The notes: generated by a model from the sequence alone, not told the origin. DNA of 64,000 nt from Sabethes cyaneus (GCF_943734655.1 NC_071355.1:16162768-16226767), one strand, 5' to 3'; positions 33,948-45,451 are shown, numbered from the stretch's first letter. A program made the numbers and translations.

Positions 33948-36032
33948 TAGAGTGTCCCAAAATAGCACTATGTCAGAAAACCCGGGGGCTCACCCCTCAA
34001 ATGATAGCTTAAGGTGTCGCAACAAAACTTTTATATGACGTCAACATTGGTTGCCGCGATTTAGGGGTCGCACATTTCAGTTTTATGAAAAAATGGCATT
34101 TTTCAGGAGTTAATTCAGAAAAATATTTTTAGAAACGTTAAAGTAGGTGAAAAAAGGTACTTAACTATTTTTTTCACAATCATTGGGATCTGATACATTC
34201 ATAAAAAAGTTATGGTGGCATGTCTGGAGTCATATTTAGTTACAAAAATTTATTGAATTTGGCAAAAATTTAAAATTTTCGAAATTTCATTTAAATAAAC
34301 GTCAAAGCAGGGTATCGAACAGTATCTCAGAGTAACGTACGTATACTGTATAGATGGGAAATTTTATAGCGAACAACTTTGCCGAAGAAAGTATGGACGT
34401 ATCTTCAAATCTCGCTGAGGTATTCACGTTTTTTTGAAGGCGGGACCAAACATATTTTCGCAATTTTAGTAGTTCCACGTGAAAAAGGTAAATGATAAAA
34501 CTTGAAGTATGTCTTCTTAACGTTACCTACGTGTTGGATAGGAAGAAATATGCACCTTCCACAGAATTTGGCACCATTTAGGCTCAAGAATCACTTTAAA
34601 AAAGGGCGCATTTATTTTAATAGGTACTATGTTTGAAAAATCGTATCTCCCGAAACTAGGGTTGCTCCAAAATTATGCCTAAGCGTGAGTTGTAGAAAAT
34701 TGATTTTTCAACCTGAAAAAATAAACACTGAAATTTTTTTTGACCCTTTTTGTTCTATCAGTAGATAGTAGAATCAGCAAGGTGTATTCAGACAAATATT
34801 AATTCTAGTAATATTTATTCTAGTTGCTAACATGGTAATATAACGCGGATAACATATGAAAACGGCACGTTTATAATAAAAATATAAAATATATTAAACT
34901 TTTTTTTTAATATCTTAAATACGGCTGCATTTAGAAGCTAATTATTATTTTGAACACGTGTTGTCAAGCACATATGAAGTTGTTTTTCAAATTCAAATTA
35001 CATATATGTATAACGAGAAATATAAGAATAATAATAAGAAATATAATAATAATCTTAGGTTACAAAATATTCATAAAAGTCGTTGTTCTACAAAATCCTT
35101 TGATAAATGTTGCACCATTTCAGAAAAAGTCTCAAAATGTATTCAATCACCACTATTTTTCCAAAAAAAATCGAGGTTACCATTTCCTGTATATTTTAAT
35201 TTTACATTTTTTCCTGACTTTGGAGCATAGTGAATTTTTGTTCAGTGTTTATTTTTTCATGTTTAAAACCCAATTTTCAAAAACTCACGCTTAGGCTTCA
35301 TTATGGAGCAAACCTAGTTTCAGGGGATACAATTTCTCAAACTAGTACCTATTAAAATAAATACGCCCTATTTAGAAGTGATTCTTGAGCCTAAATGGTG
35401 CCAAATTTTTTGGAAGGTGCATGTTTCCTCTTATCAAAAACGTAAGTGACGTTTAGAGTAAACAGTTCAAGTTTTTTCATTTACCTCTTGCACCTGAAAC
35501 TGCTAAAATTTGAAAATTACAGAAATGTGTTTTGTTCTGCCTTCAGAAAACGGTGAATATCTCAGCGAGATTTAAAAATACATCTTTACTTTCTTCGGCA
35601 AAGTTGTTCGTCATAAAATTTCCCATCTATACAGTATAGCTACGTTGCTCTAAGATACTCTAAGATACCCTGTTTTGACGTTTATTTAAATGAAATTTCG
35701 AAAATTTTGAATTTTTCTAAAATTCAATAAATTTTTGTAACCAAATATGACTCCAGACATGCCACCATAACTTTTTTATGCATGTATGAGATCCCAATGA
35801 TTGTGGAAAAAATAGTTAGGTACCTTGTTTCATCTATTATAACATTTCTAAAAATATTTTTTTGAATTTATTCCTGAAAAATGCAATTTTTTTATAAAAC
35901 TTAAATGTGCGACCCCTAAATCGCGGCAACCAATGTTGACGTCATATAAAAGTTTTGTTGTGACACCCTAAGCTATCATTTGAGGGGTGAGCCCCCGGGT
36001 TTTCTGACATAGTGCTATTTTGGGACACTCTA
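33948..36032. mobile_element. hAT-type foldback element with 8-bp target duplication
   Basis: Termini are TAGAGTGTCCCAAAATAG and its complement. Direct repeats ATGTGTAG flank it (33940-33947 and 36033-36040). Eight-base duplications and TAGAG-type ends are characteristic of hAT transposons. The arms are about 800 bp each (to roughly 34750 and from roughly 35225) around an AT-rich centre of about 460 bp. No transposase frame is present. Confidence 0.8.
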
Positions 36033-36192
36033 ATGTGTAGTCTTCTCTATACTTTTTTAAATTAATAATAATAACAATTTTAAATCCATCATCATCAGTG
36101 AACATGATAACTTAATATATCCAAAAAATTTACAAAAATTAAAAAAATATACAATCTTCTTGAATCAATACAAAAAATAAATCAAATTGCGT

Positions 36193-38997
36193 CTATAAAG
36201 TAGCTTTTATGTGTAAAATGCATAGCCTTTTGAATTCTGCCATTGTTGCTGCACGTTTTATTTGTCGCGGCATCGAATTAAAAAAGTTAATTCCTTTGTA
36301 CAACAGAGAGTTCTGTGATCTTCCAAACAAAAAGTGTGGCGTTCTTGCATCTTTCGCGTTTCTAGTGTTGTACGTATGTAAATCACTTCCCCTTTCAATT
36401 CGATCACACAAGTATCGAGGCAGCATTCCATTAAGAATTTTATATAGAAACACCATTGTCAAAAAATAAACTCTTTGCTTCACAGAAAGCCATTGCAATG
36501 CGTCCAGCATAATATATGAGGAAGTGTACCTATTACATCTTAAAATTAATCGCATAACTTTATTTTGTAAGCGCTGCAACTTCAATATTTGTGTTTCGTT
36601 TGCAAGGAACAGGATGGATGAGCAAAAATCTATATGTGGTGAAATGATTGACTTATATAAAAGAATTTTACTACTAATCAATTCATTTTTTAAACGGCAC
36701 AACACACCGTACTTTTTCGCCATTTTTTTGATGACATTATCAATGTGAGACTTAAAAGTTAACTTGTCATCAATGATTACTCCAAGATACTTTAGTTCAT
36801 TTACGCGATCAATAGTCTCACCATCAATTTCAACGTTTACGTCTGGTTTGGAGTTGGCTGAAATAATCATATATTTTGTTTTGCTAATGTTGAGCTTAAG
36901 CTGTTTAAATTTCAACCAATTCGAAAGATAATGTAAATCTTGGTTTAAATGTGTTGCAATTTCATTAGGGTCTTTAGCCGCAATAAATAGAACCGTGTCA
37001 TCAGCAAACAAATTTATGTGGCAGAACCGTAAAACTCGTTTCATGTCATTGATATAAATTATGAACAAAAGGGGCCCCAATACACTTCCTTGCGGTACAC
37101 CAAGTGTGTTGGCAATGGAATCAGAATTCAAATTATCAAAGCGAGTTTTCTGAGTTCTGTCACATAAATAGCTTTCAAACCATTTATATGCCATCCCTAC
37201 AATACCAAATCGCTTCAAGGTTTGTAACAATAAGGGTCTAGAGATTGTTTCAAACGCGCGTTTTAGATCCAAAAATACAGCAAGAATAGTTTCTTTAGCT
37301 TCGATTTTTTCTTTCCATTTTGCTAGTACCAGATTCAAAGCAGTTGCACAAGAGTGTCCCTCTCGATAACCTGATTGCTCTGGAATTAACAAATGATTAC
37401 AGTTTAAATAATTCATTAGCTGGTCTTTGACAACAAGTTCTAGGATTTTCTCTAATGTGTGCAATATGTTAATAGGACGGTACTCTTCGGCTTTATCCGT
37501 TCCATTAACTTTGGGAATAGGAATCACAAGTGATTCTTTCCAAACTTTAGGCACGTGCCCAGTTTGCAACGATTCATTAACAAGATCCAGCAAGTCGCGT
37601 CCGATGACATGAAAGCAATCTTGTATTACTTTTGCGTTGACATTGTCGATACCAGCCGATTTCTCTAAAGAAAAACAAATATCCTTCAACTCTGCAAAAG
37701 TAATAGGGCGAAATCCATCAAATCTTGTATTAGAAATCGGCTGTATTATTTCGTGAGGTTCACTGACCAAATCAATACTTTGATTGATCAGCTGAACACT
37801 ATCAACAAAATAACTGTTAAATTTATTCGCTATTACTTGACTCGTTTGTTCTTCTGTGCCATTGAAAGTTATGGACCGCGGAGAATTATCTTTACTTTGA
37901 ATCAACTGTTTTAAAATTTTCCATAACTCCTTGCTGTTATTTTGATGGTGATCAATCTTCCGTTTAATATATTCACATCGAACCTTTTTCAAGGTGCATG
38001 AATATACGTTACGTGAGGCTGTGTACCTAGTCCAGTCATCCGCATTGTTAGTTCTACAAAACTTCTTGTACCTTTTATCTCTTTCACGTTTCAAACGCAA
38101 TAGATCTAAAGAGTACCAGTTATTCGAGTTATGTAGTTCAATATACTTTTCGAAGACAAGCGTATTGGTACACTCTTTCAGCGTGTTGGTAAGAACACTG
38201 GCCTTATGTTCCAAATCACCAGTTATTGGAATAAAATCCAAGCTTCTCGAAACAAACTGAGACACTGCTTGCTTCGAATATCTATTCCAGCACTTTATAT
38301 TTACTATATCATCACGGTTTTGGTCATTCTCGATAAAAATAAAAATTGTCCATGCATGGTCAGAAATTTTACAAGCGGCCTCTGTAAGAAAATGGACCTT
38401 GTCAAAATTTGAAAACACGTGATCAATTAATGTTCGACTGTGTCTGGAAATTCTAGTAAACTGACTAACAGTTTGTCTTAGATTGTAAAAATCTACTAGT
38501 TGCTTTAATTGGTTCGAATTTGGTCCATTGAGCCAATCAATATTGAAATCACCAGCAATAATATTTAATTTGTTTAGATCTATAAAGTTATCCCACCAGT
38601 TATCTAAAATATCCAAGAAACGCTGGTCACTTGAACTAGGGGAGTGATAGATTATACCAAAATTTCCCACCGTCATACCTCTTTCAACTGAAATTCCTAG
38701 AAACCAATTGTTCTCAACGGATTCGTTTGCACGAATGTTGAATTTAACTGATCCCTTCGCGTAAATAGCAACTCCACCAGTATGTCTGGAATGTGAGAGG
38801 CAAAAAGCAACTTTGTAACCAGGAATACTGTATTGATCATAGGCATCAGCGTCCACTATATGAGTTTCGGCTAGAAATACTAACATTGGACGTTTTGTTT
38901 CTACAAGATGTCGCAAAGCCACATAATTTGTAGATAAACCAGCAATATTCAGATAAACTATCTCTAACCTCCTTTCACATTGAATTTTATTTTGTTG
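36193..38997 (-). CDS. LINE ORF2: endonuclease and reverse transcriptase
   Basis: Open from just after the ORF1 stop codon to 36193, about 934 sense codons. The endonuclease core starts IVYLNIAGLSTNYVALRHLV, with VFLAETHI, NIIAGDFNIDW and a terminal ISDHAW. RT blocks are SAGIDNVNAKVI, VIPIPKVNGTDKAEEYRPIN, IPEQSGYREGHSCATALNLV, VFLDLKRAFETISR, NTLGVPQGSVLGPLLFIIYI, catalytic NLFADDTVLF and NELKYLGVIIDDKL. Both activities serve target-primed reverse transcription. The first in-frame ATG (PMLVF) lies within the endonuclease, so initiation does not explain expression of its start. Confidence 0.93.
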   Translation of the reverse strand, partial: QQNKIQCERRLEIVYLNIAGLSTNYVALRHLVETKRPMLVFLAETHIVDADAYDQYSIPGYKVAFCLSHSRHTGGVAIYAKGSVKFNIRANESVENNWFLGISVERGMTVGNFGIIYHSPSSSDQRFLDILDNWWDNFIDLNKLNIIAGDFNIDWLNGPNSNQLKQLVDFYNLRQTVSQFTRISRHSRTLIDHVFSNFDKVHFLTEAACKISDHAWTIFIFIENDQNRDDIVNIKCWNRYSKQAVSQFVSRSLDFIPITGDLEHKASVLTNTLKECTNTLVFEKYIELHNSNNWYSLDLLRLKRERDKRYKKFCRTNNADDWTRYTASRNVYSCTLKKVRCEYIKRKIDHHQNNSKELWKILKQLIQSKDNSPRSITFNGTEEQTSQVIANKFNSYFVDSVQLINQSIDLVSEPHEIIQPISNTRFDGFRPITFAELKDICFSLEKSAGIDNVNAKVIQDCFHVIGRDLLDLVNESLQTGHVPKVWKESLVIPIPKVNGTDKAEEYRPINILHTLEKILELVVKDQLMNYLNCNHLLIPEQSGYREGHSCATALNLVLAKWKEKIEAKETILAVFLDLKRAFETISRPLLLQTLKRFGIVGMAYKWFESYLCDRTQKTRFDNLNSDSIANTLGVPQGSVLGPLLFIIYINDMKRVLRFCHINLFADDTVLFIAAKDPNEIATHLNQDLHYLSNWLKFKQLKLNISKTKYMIISANSKPDVNVEIDGETIDRVNELKYLGVIIDDKLTFKSHIDNVIKKMAKKYGVLCRLKNELISSKILLYKSIISPHIDFCSSILFLANETQILKLQRLQNKVMRLILRCNRYTSSYIMLDALQWLSVKQRVYFLTMVFLYKILNGMLPRYLCDRIERGSDLHTYNTRNAKDARTPHFLFGRSQNSLLYKGINFFNSMPRQIKRAATMAEFKRLCILHIKATL

Positions 38998-39704
38998 CTA
39001 TTTATTTAACAATATGTTGCTTTTCCTTTTCTCGTACAGCCTCCGATAAACCGGACACTGTGAACTAGATGCTGGGTGTTTTACGTCCAAATTCATATTT
39101 AGTACGTTATTAGATTTTATACAATTTACGCAATTAAATTCCGTTGAAGAGCAATCAGATGTCTTATGCTTTTCACTGCATTTAGAACATGTTTCAATAT
39201 TAACACACTCCGTGCTTTTATGACCAAATTCCCCGCATTTAAAGCAACGCAAAACATTAACGGCCTCTTTAACCGGACACTTATCCCACCCAATGCTTAC
39301 TTTTCCAGCATTCATCAGGTTGTTATAAGTGTCCTTGTCAACTTTAACTACTACGTTAAATTTATTGTATTTGAAGCGTGGATTTTCATATTGCGCAATA
39401 ACTTTAACCTCTTTGATACCGATGCCGTCATTCTGACTTTTAAGAAAGTCAACGAAGACATCGGAGGAATATTGATCACTCATTCCTACAATTTTAACCT
39501 TGGGTTTGGCAATTGTAGGAATAACAGCGTTAAACTTTTCACCCAAATTGCTTTGAATGTCATTTTTCACGACTTCAATATTATCCCCTATTGCACACTC
39601 AGCAATAATCGAACCATTTTTCCCGTTTCTAAAGTTGCTAATTTTGTGTTTCTTTGGATCCAATGCTTTCTTTAAAAAAGATCTAGTATCCTCATTAGTT
39701 TGAT
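38998..39704 (-). CDS. LINE ORF1: nucleic-acid-binding protein, N-terminus truncated
   Basis: The frame is open from the truncation to a TAG at 38998-39000. It contains an RRM-like region (NVVVKVDKDTYNNLMNAGKV) and three Cys-rich knuckles: CFKCGEFGHKSTEC, CSKCSEKHKTSDC, and a longer CVNC...H...C. This is the usual ORF1 of Jockey-superfamily LINEs, which packages element RNA. The first ATG in frame is MDPKKHKISNF, but homologous sequence continues upstream to the break, so that ATG is probably not the original start. Confidence 0.85.
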
Positions 39705-39890
39705 CATGCGTCCTAGCGAGAAACCGTCTTCAGAGAAAATGTGCATTTTAATAAACTGAAATACTTTGTAGAACATTTGAAAGCAAAATCGTGTGCATAT
39801 TGAGCAGAATCAATTTTTAAATGTCTTTTTAAACAAATCATTATACATCGCAACTTGTAAGAGATAGATACTCTCGACGAGTGTACTTTG
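39705..39890. repeat. Fragment related to the centre of the 17973-19460 element
   Basis: ATGCGTCCTAGCG is followed by CAGAGAAAATGTGCATTT and TTTGTAGAACATTTGAA. These align with 18609-18790 at roughly 80 percent by eye. Confidence 0.6.
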
Positions 39891-40289
39891 AGAATCATTC
39901 CAAGTGCATGGTTCATACACCTACGCCATTCTTCGCTTTCCGTTTGCGCTCCACATCCTCCTGATGAAAATCTATTCGCGACAAAACACAACAATCAAAA
40001 CACTCAGATAAACTTGGTGGGAAAGTGACATTGGTGATAATAAATTATTTAGAAATTGTTCGGGAGAGATTTTCGAATCTCTTCAGAACCCGCAATCAGC
40101 AGATTCATCTTCGATGAAGTAGCAAGGTATGAGGACGAAATTTCTGAAGTAACAGGAAATATGAACCGACCCGATATAAACAAAGAAACGAATTAACTTT
40201 TTAGTTTTTGAAGGTTTATCATTCTAATAGTGGGTTTCAAGAAACCGACAATTATCCAAAAGAACAACACTCGCAATACTAAGCACGCA

Positions 40290-40633
40290 CTTGTGTTGGC
40301 TAATTTTCTCTCACACGCGTACTTGTTCTAATGAACACGCCGGATTAAGCATTCCTTTCGGACTCCCGCTCTTGTTTAATCATGCATTGCAACGACTTTT
40401 GCGAGTATGTATTCAGCTAATAGCCACGGTCGCCGCTCTCGCTGGTCATTGCAGCCTGAGCAACTGATACCGATCACTCGCAAGAAATCGCACCCCCACC
40501 CGCGTGTAGAATCGAGGGCCTAAGATGAAGAAGAAAACAAAAAGTAATGCAAAATCTGTATCCCAGTGTGCCACTAGCCCTCACGGTGAGTGGTTATGCC
40601 AAAAGACGCTACGGCACTGTACGTTTGCGAATG
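40290..40633. repeat. Dispersed repeat B, left part of copy 1
   Basis: GAACACGCCGG, TTTCGGACTC and GCGATCACTCGCAAGA-type blocks match 46340-46720 in the same order and orientation. The copy is interrupted by the Transib-like element and resumes at 42551. Confidence 0.65.
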
Positions 40634-42550
40634 CACGGTGTTCAAAATAACGTTATTAAAAAATAAAATAGGCCATTTAAACGGAAAATGCCAGTTGGTT
40701 TGTATTGCCATCCTACACCTCTAAGCCAATTTTTAAAAAAATCGATCGACGAATTTTTGAGTTACGCCCTTTTGAATTTTTAAAGGGTAGATTGCTCATA
40801 TAAAGTAAATATAAATCCTCAGGGACACTTCCAAAATGAACATAAATCACAGCCGGTATTGATTTTTTATGCAACATATGCCCATTGCCGACCATTTTAG
40901 GAGTTTTACGCTGTATTGGGACTAACCGGAAATGTTCCGGATAAAGTTATCGCTGTGGAAAATATCCAGTATCGAACATGAACAAATACTTACCATGCGA
41001 CGCCTCAAATTACGCCAGAATTTAAAAGCTAGATCACTGACAGTCAGATCAACTACCTAGCACCACGTTGGTTATATCTGGACAAGTTCCGGGGACATCC
41101 GGGAACACCCAGACAAGTGGCCAATTTCGTCCATGAACAAAAACCTATCGTGCGATACCTTAAATGACACTAGAATTCAATAACTAGATCAATGGAAGCC
41201 AAATCTGCTATCTAGGGCTAGATTTTGTATGTCTGGACATATTTGAGGGACCCCGGGAACCCCTGGGAAGTCAATAACACAATGTGGGGGGGGGGGCTCT
41301 GTAGCCGCAAGGTTACCGAGTCTGCTTTGACAAGCGAATGTTCGTGGGTTCGAATCTTAGTAGAATCAGGCCATTCGATGTCAAAGTGACTTTTAGCATG
41401 GGTTTATTCTCTGGCCCCTCATCACCCTTCCTCATGCTGAGTTCTACATTATCCCGAAGACGTTTCTTATGGTTAGTATACTGGTATGAGGACCTAATGA
41501 GGTAATGGTTTTGAACCTCAGGAGGACTCACCAGTGCTAACTATAACGGGGCGAAACAGGTTTGGTATAGTAGGACATGCATCGAAGCATGGGTAAAACC
41601 CTCAACACATAAACACGCATAAAAAAATAAGCTTATCGTTTACTCAATAACGATAAAGCACAGAAATGCAGTGCAGAATACAGCATACACCCGGGCAACA
41701 TTACAATAGATCAAATCAATAATGTTGTGGTCAAAGTGATAAGCCCATACAAAAAAAACACAATGTGGTACATTTTTGATAATAAAGCCATGTTCGGAAT
41801 TGACCATTGTGGCTCTTGGTACTCAATTTGGCTTACTTGGATCTATTTTAAAAGTTTTAGTGTGATTAAAGGTGTCGTATGATGAGTTTTTGTTCATGTT
41901 CGAAATTGGTCATTTCCTAGGGTTTTCCGGAGTCCACCAAACATGTCCAGGTATGACCAAAGCTGAGCCTAGATAGCAAATTTGGCTTTCATTGATCTAG
42001 TTATTGAATTCTAGTGTGATTTAAGGTGCCGCACGATAAGTTTTTGTTTATGACCAAACTGGCCACTGGTCTGGATGTTCCCGGAAGTCCCCGGAACTTG
42101 TCCATATATAACCAACGTGGCGCTAGGTAGTTGATCTGACTGTCAGTGATCTAGTTTTTAAATTCTGGCGTAATTTGAGGCGTCGCATGGTAAGTATTTG
42201 TTCATGTTCGATACTGGCTATTTCCAACAGCGATGACTTCATCCGGAACATTTCCGGTTAGTCCCAATACAGCGTAAAACTTCTAAAATGGTCGACAATG
42301 GGCATATGTTGCATGCAAAATCAATACCGGCTGTGATTTACGTTCATTTTGGAAGTGTCATTGAAGATTTTTTATTTACTTTATATGAGCAATCTGCCCT
42401 TTAAAACTTCAAAAGGGCGTAGCTCAAAAATTCGTCGATCGATTTTTTTAAAAATTGACTCAGAGGTGTAGGATGGCAAAACAAACTAACTGGCATTTTC
42501 CGTTTAAATGGCACATTTTATTTTTTAATAACGGTATTTTGAACACCGTG
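40634..42550. mobile_element. Transib-like foldback with internal tandem subrepeats
   Basis: Termini CACGGTGTTCAAAATAACG and complement, with GAATG at 40629-40633 and 42551-42555. The 5-bp duplication and CACRGTG end fit Transib. The arms are palindromic over more than 600 bp. Each arm carries imperfect tandem units of about 155 bp (GTCTGGACA..TTCCGGGGAC and CATGAACAAA..TACC blocks, from 40976 and 41131; mirrored at 41820-42190). A SINE sits near the centre. Confidence 0.7.
41288..41757 (+). mobile_element. tRNA-derived SINE, copy 2
   Basis: Starts with a G run then CTCTGTAGCCGCAAGG, has box B GGTTCGAATC at 41347-41356 and ends in an A-rich tail. Flanking 11-base duplications ACACAATGTGG lie at 41277-41287 and 41758-41768. 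It inserted inside the Transib-like element and is therefore younger than it. Confidence 0.87.
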
Positions 42551-42555
42551 GAATG

Positions 42556-42980
42556 TGTAGGCAGTAGAATGATAATACCGTATCTTTTAATGTGCTGAGT
42601 AGCTTTCCCTACTCGTAAAAAATGTAGTAAAATATCCCAGCAACACAGCAACGCCGGCTGTTTTTCGTTTGTTCTAAGGGCGCCATTTTGAGAATTTGCG
42701 TGGAGCAATAGATTGACTAGCGCCGGCCCTGCCAATACTTAGGTGGATTTACGGTCACCCGAATGGCGATAAGCTTTTCCAAAGACGCCACCCTTGAAAA
42801 TTTATTCATTTTTACGAAACAGAAAATGATTATGTTTTTGCAATTTTGCTCCACTCTGAAGTGTTATAATGTGACGAATTACGACGGAATCGCCAGTCGC
42901 TCGGCAACATTTAAATTAATTGAACTAATAGTAAGTGTTGTTATACTGTTTCTAAGAGTTACTCAAAACGACACAGCACG
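42556..42980. other. Right remainder of dispersed repeat B and unassigned DNA
   Basis: TGTGTAGGCAGTAGAATG resembles 46722-46739. At 42775-42805 a CCAAAGACGCCACCCTTGAA stretch matches 18955-18975. No gene supported. Confidence 0.4.
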
Positions 42981-42989
42981 GTTTTATTC

Positions 42990-43513
42990 CTAGTTGGTCT
43001 GTCTGTACCGTTCTGTTGTACACGGAAAATACACAAAGTGGCAAGTCTTCTTTCGAACTACGTCTGTACCGAGACGGTATTCATACTCAATTTTTCTGGA
43101 TCTGCGACCGAATGAAATCACATTACACTTGGTAACGTTTAGTTTTAGCCCATACGATTCACAGAAGTGGAGAAACTGATTTAAGTTCTCCTGGTGAATC
43201 GTACAATCCTTCATGTCACGGACAGGTATATAAATATTTTTACATCATCAGCATAAATTAATACGAATACATCGACTAGCATATATGGGAGTTCATTCGT
43301 GGCTACAACAAACAATAGAGGTCCCAAATGACTCCCTTGCGGTACTCCTGAGCTCGTTCCAAACACTTTAGAATCAGTATTTATTGTTTTATTGTTTATT
43401 GTTTCCATATCCATGTTGATTGCAGGCATGCTCGTATCGGACACAACAAACTCAGGGACATTGCTAGTGGTTGCACGATTGTAGACACTTGTAAACAAGT
43501 TATCTATACTCAT
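42990..43513 (-). pseudogene. LINE RT fragment with catalytic YADD
   Basis: The minus strand reads MSIDNLFTSVYNRATTSNVP, then GTSSGVPQGSHLGPLLFVVA and VFVLIYADDVKIFI. After a shift it reads LNQFLHFCESYGLKLNVTKC and VISFGRRSRKIEYEYRLGTD. These are the central RT blocks of a Jockey/CR1-like element. The ends are missing, so it is a truncated dead copy. Confidence 0.78.
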
Positions 43514-43615
43514 TTCAAGGGGGTTTCGATCGAAATGACCATTCGACTATCTCGACTTGGCGCTACTCAACAAATGGTCGAAGAGCAAAAATCATACCTC
43601 ACCTCAGTGAAAGAG

Positions 43616-44270
43616 TTATGTTATGTGTCCATGTCCGCCGGTCCGGCAGAACAAAGTTGGTGAAATCAGGCATCTTCTCCCGCCATGGCTTTTACCTGTC
43701 GCCAGGACAGGTTCTCGTCTACAGCCCGGATGTCGTTGGCTAAGCTGCATCGCCATGAGCCTCTGGGTTTGCCTCTTCTACGTTGTCCTTGTGGATTCCA
43801 GTCGAGTGCTTCTCTGCAGTCCTCGTTCGCTCCTTTCCTCAAGGTGTGTCCGATCTACTTTCACCTACGTTCACGAATTTCTATGGCTATAGGCCGTTGA
43901 TGACACCGACGATGGAGTTCCTCATTGTATATCCAGTTGTCAGGCCACCAGGCACGAGTGAATATCTGCAGTTTTACGTTGTCTCCGCTGCGCTGAGACG
44001 CACTACGCAGGCATGCAACAGTACGGATTTAACGTTTGAATTAAAGATTCGGATTTTCATACGTAGAGTGATCTGGTCAAATATTTCGCAGTCCTGCCAA
44101 GGCACCCCTGGCCTTCCTTATCCGTGTGGCTGTGAGACCTGCTGCGTGAGAACTCTCGGAGAGGTAATCTAACTTGCTCTGCATATCGTTTCGGCGTTGT
44201 GCGAGCAATATAATGTCGTCGGCTAGGTCGAGATCATTTAGCTACTCCATCGTTAGAGGATTCCAAAGCA
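43616..44270 (-). pseudogene. 3' LINE fragment, same family as 7314-9255
   Basis: The minus strand includes DLADDIILLAQRRNDMQSKL, with a catalytic ADD box, then a deleted region and the RKARGALAGLRN tail. It ends at the same 3' terminus TTATGTGTCCATGTCCGCCG (plus strand) as the copy at 7314. Frameshifts and stops throughout. Confidence 0.75.
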
Positions 44271-44362
44271 ATTCTCGATTTGGCCAACTGTCTATTGCTC
44301 CAACTAATATCTCATCCGTAACGCAGTGATAGAGTACTTCATATAAAATTTGAATCCACTTA

Positions 44363-45448
44363 GGGGCCGTGCAATAATTACGTAAGGTCTTTTTCCTCAT
44401 TTTTGAACCCTACCTCCCCCCTATATAAGATTTTGTAAGATTTTGGCCAATCCCCCCTCCCCCCCTTAAAAATCTTAGTAAGATTTTTTGAAACATCAAA
44501 ATTCAAGTTTTATTTGAAAAGCTAGACATTGAAAGAATATTGAAACAGCTAACAAAGTTCAAACAAGTTCATAAAAACCAAAATTCAAACATATTCATAA
44601 AAAAAACAAACAATATCAATTATCTGTTGTAAATCCCTTTATGGCCCACTCACGAACCGAACGTATTTCAGCATTGAGGTTGTCAATAAATGTTGGTGTA
44701 TGCTCAGAAACTCACTAGCGTTCACTTAATTCGCATTAATCTAAATCGTCTGAACACGTGTCCTCGTCAAGTAGTGAACTTCTTTGCCTCTTCTAGATGA
44801 CACGCGACATGGTCTTATGTTGGAATTGGCACTGCGTTGCGTCTAATGTACAGATCTGTAATGACCATCCGCGATTTCCTTTGAAGCAAAATACTGACCC
44901 CACTCTGGTCAGATGCGGCAGGCAAGATCTTTGGGAACAGAAGAACAATACATCCCAAGAAACATTTTTGTTGTATAGTAGCTTTTCAAGCACTTGTTCC
45001 ATTGGTGCAGCTATACATTAGTTGAGTAAGCTACTTTTAAACAAAATCATGATATCATAAGGGATTGCAACTGCCTTGCGGGATTGGGATAGGCAATTGC
45101 AACGAAATATGTTGGAATAATTGCATAAACCGATGACAGAGGCTCTGGAACAAGTAGGCCAACTGCTGTTTCCTTGAGTGGGCAAGGCTAAAATACTCAG
45201 CAGGTTGCTACGTATTTCCTTGCAGCATGAAAGATTTCGATACTTCACAACCTAACTCATCAATTTAAAAAAATTTGTAACAAATAACACGAGTGGCTAT
45301 TAAAAATGTGACTTTTTCATAATTTTTTCGCGTGTGAAAATCTTACGTAAGAAATGATTAAACCCCCCTCCCCCCAAATAAGATTTTGTAAGATTTCGCG
45401 GAACCCCCCCTCCCCCCATTATGCCTTACGTAATTAGTGCACGGCCCC
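44363..45448. mobile_element. TTA-flanked inverted-repeat element with C-rich tracts
   Basis: Ends GGGGCCGTGCAATAATTACG and the mirrored CGTAATTAGTGCACGGCCCC. TTA flanks both sides (44360-44362 and 45449-45451). Runs of CCCCCCTCCCCCC alternate with AAGATTTTGTAAGATTT inside both ends. A three-base TTA duplication suggests PIF/Harbinger, but this is not certain. No transposase recognised in the centre. Confidence 0.65.
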
Positions 45449-45451
45449 TTA

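Larger units (their letters stand above)
36041..39704 (-). mobile_element. Jockey/CR1-like LINE, 5'-truncated but with long intact ORFs
   Basis: Carries an ORF1 with zinc knuckles and an ORF2 with endonuclease and RT, no RNase H, and an AT-rich 3' end with TTA repeats near 36065. The 5' end breaks at about 39704 in sequence related to the Transib-like centre at 18609-18790. The left side ends at the hAT insertion, so its true 3' end may have been split by that element. Low decay of the frames suggests a fairly young copy. Confidence 0.85.

Noticed and set aside
33950..36030. Foldback first read as a TA-target mariner MITE
   Set aside because: Shifting the border by two bases gives a perfect 8-base duplication ATGTGTAG and TAGAG ends, which fits hAT better.
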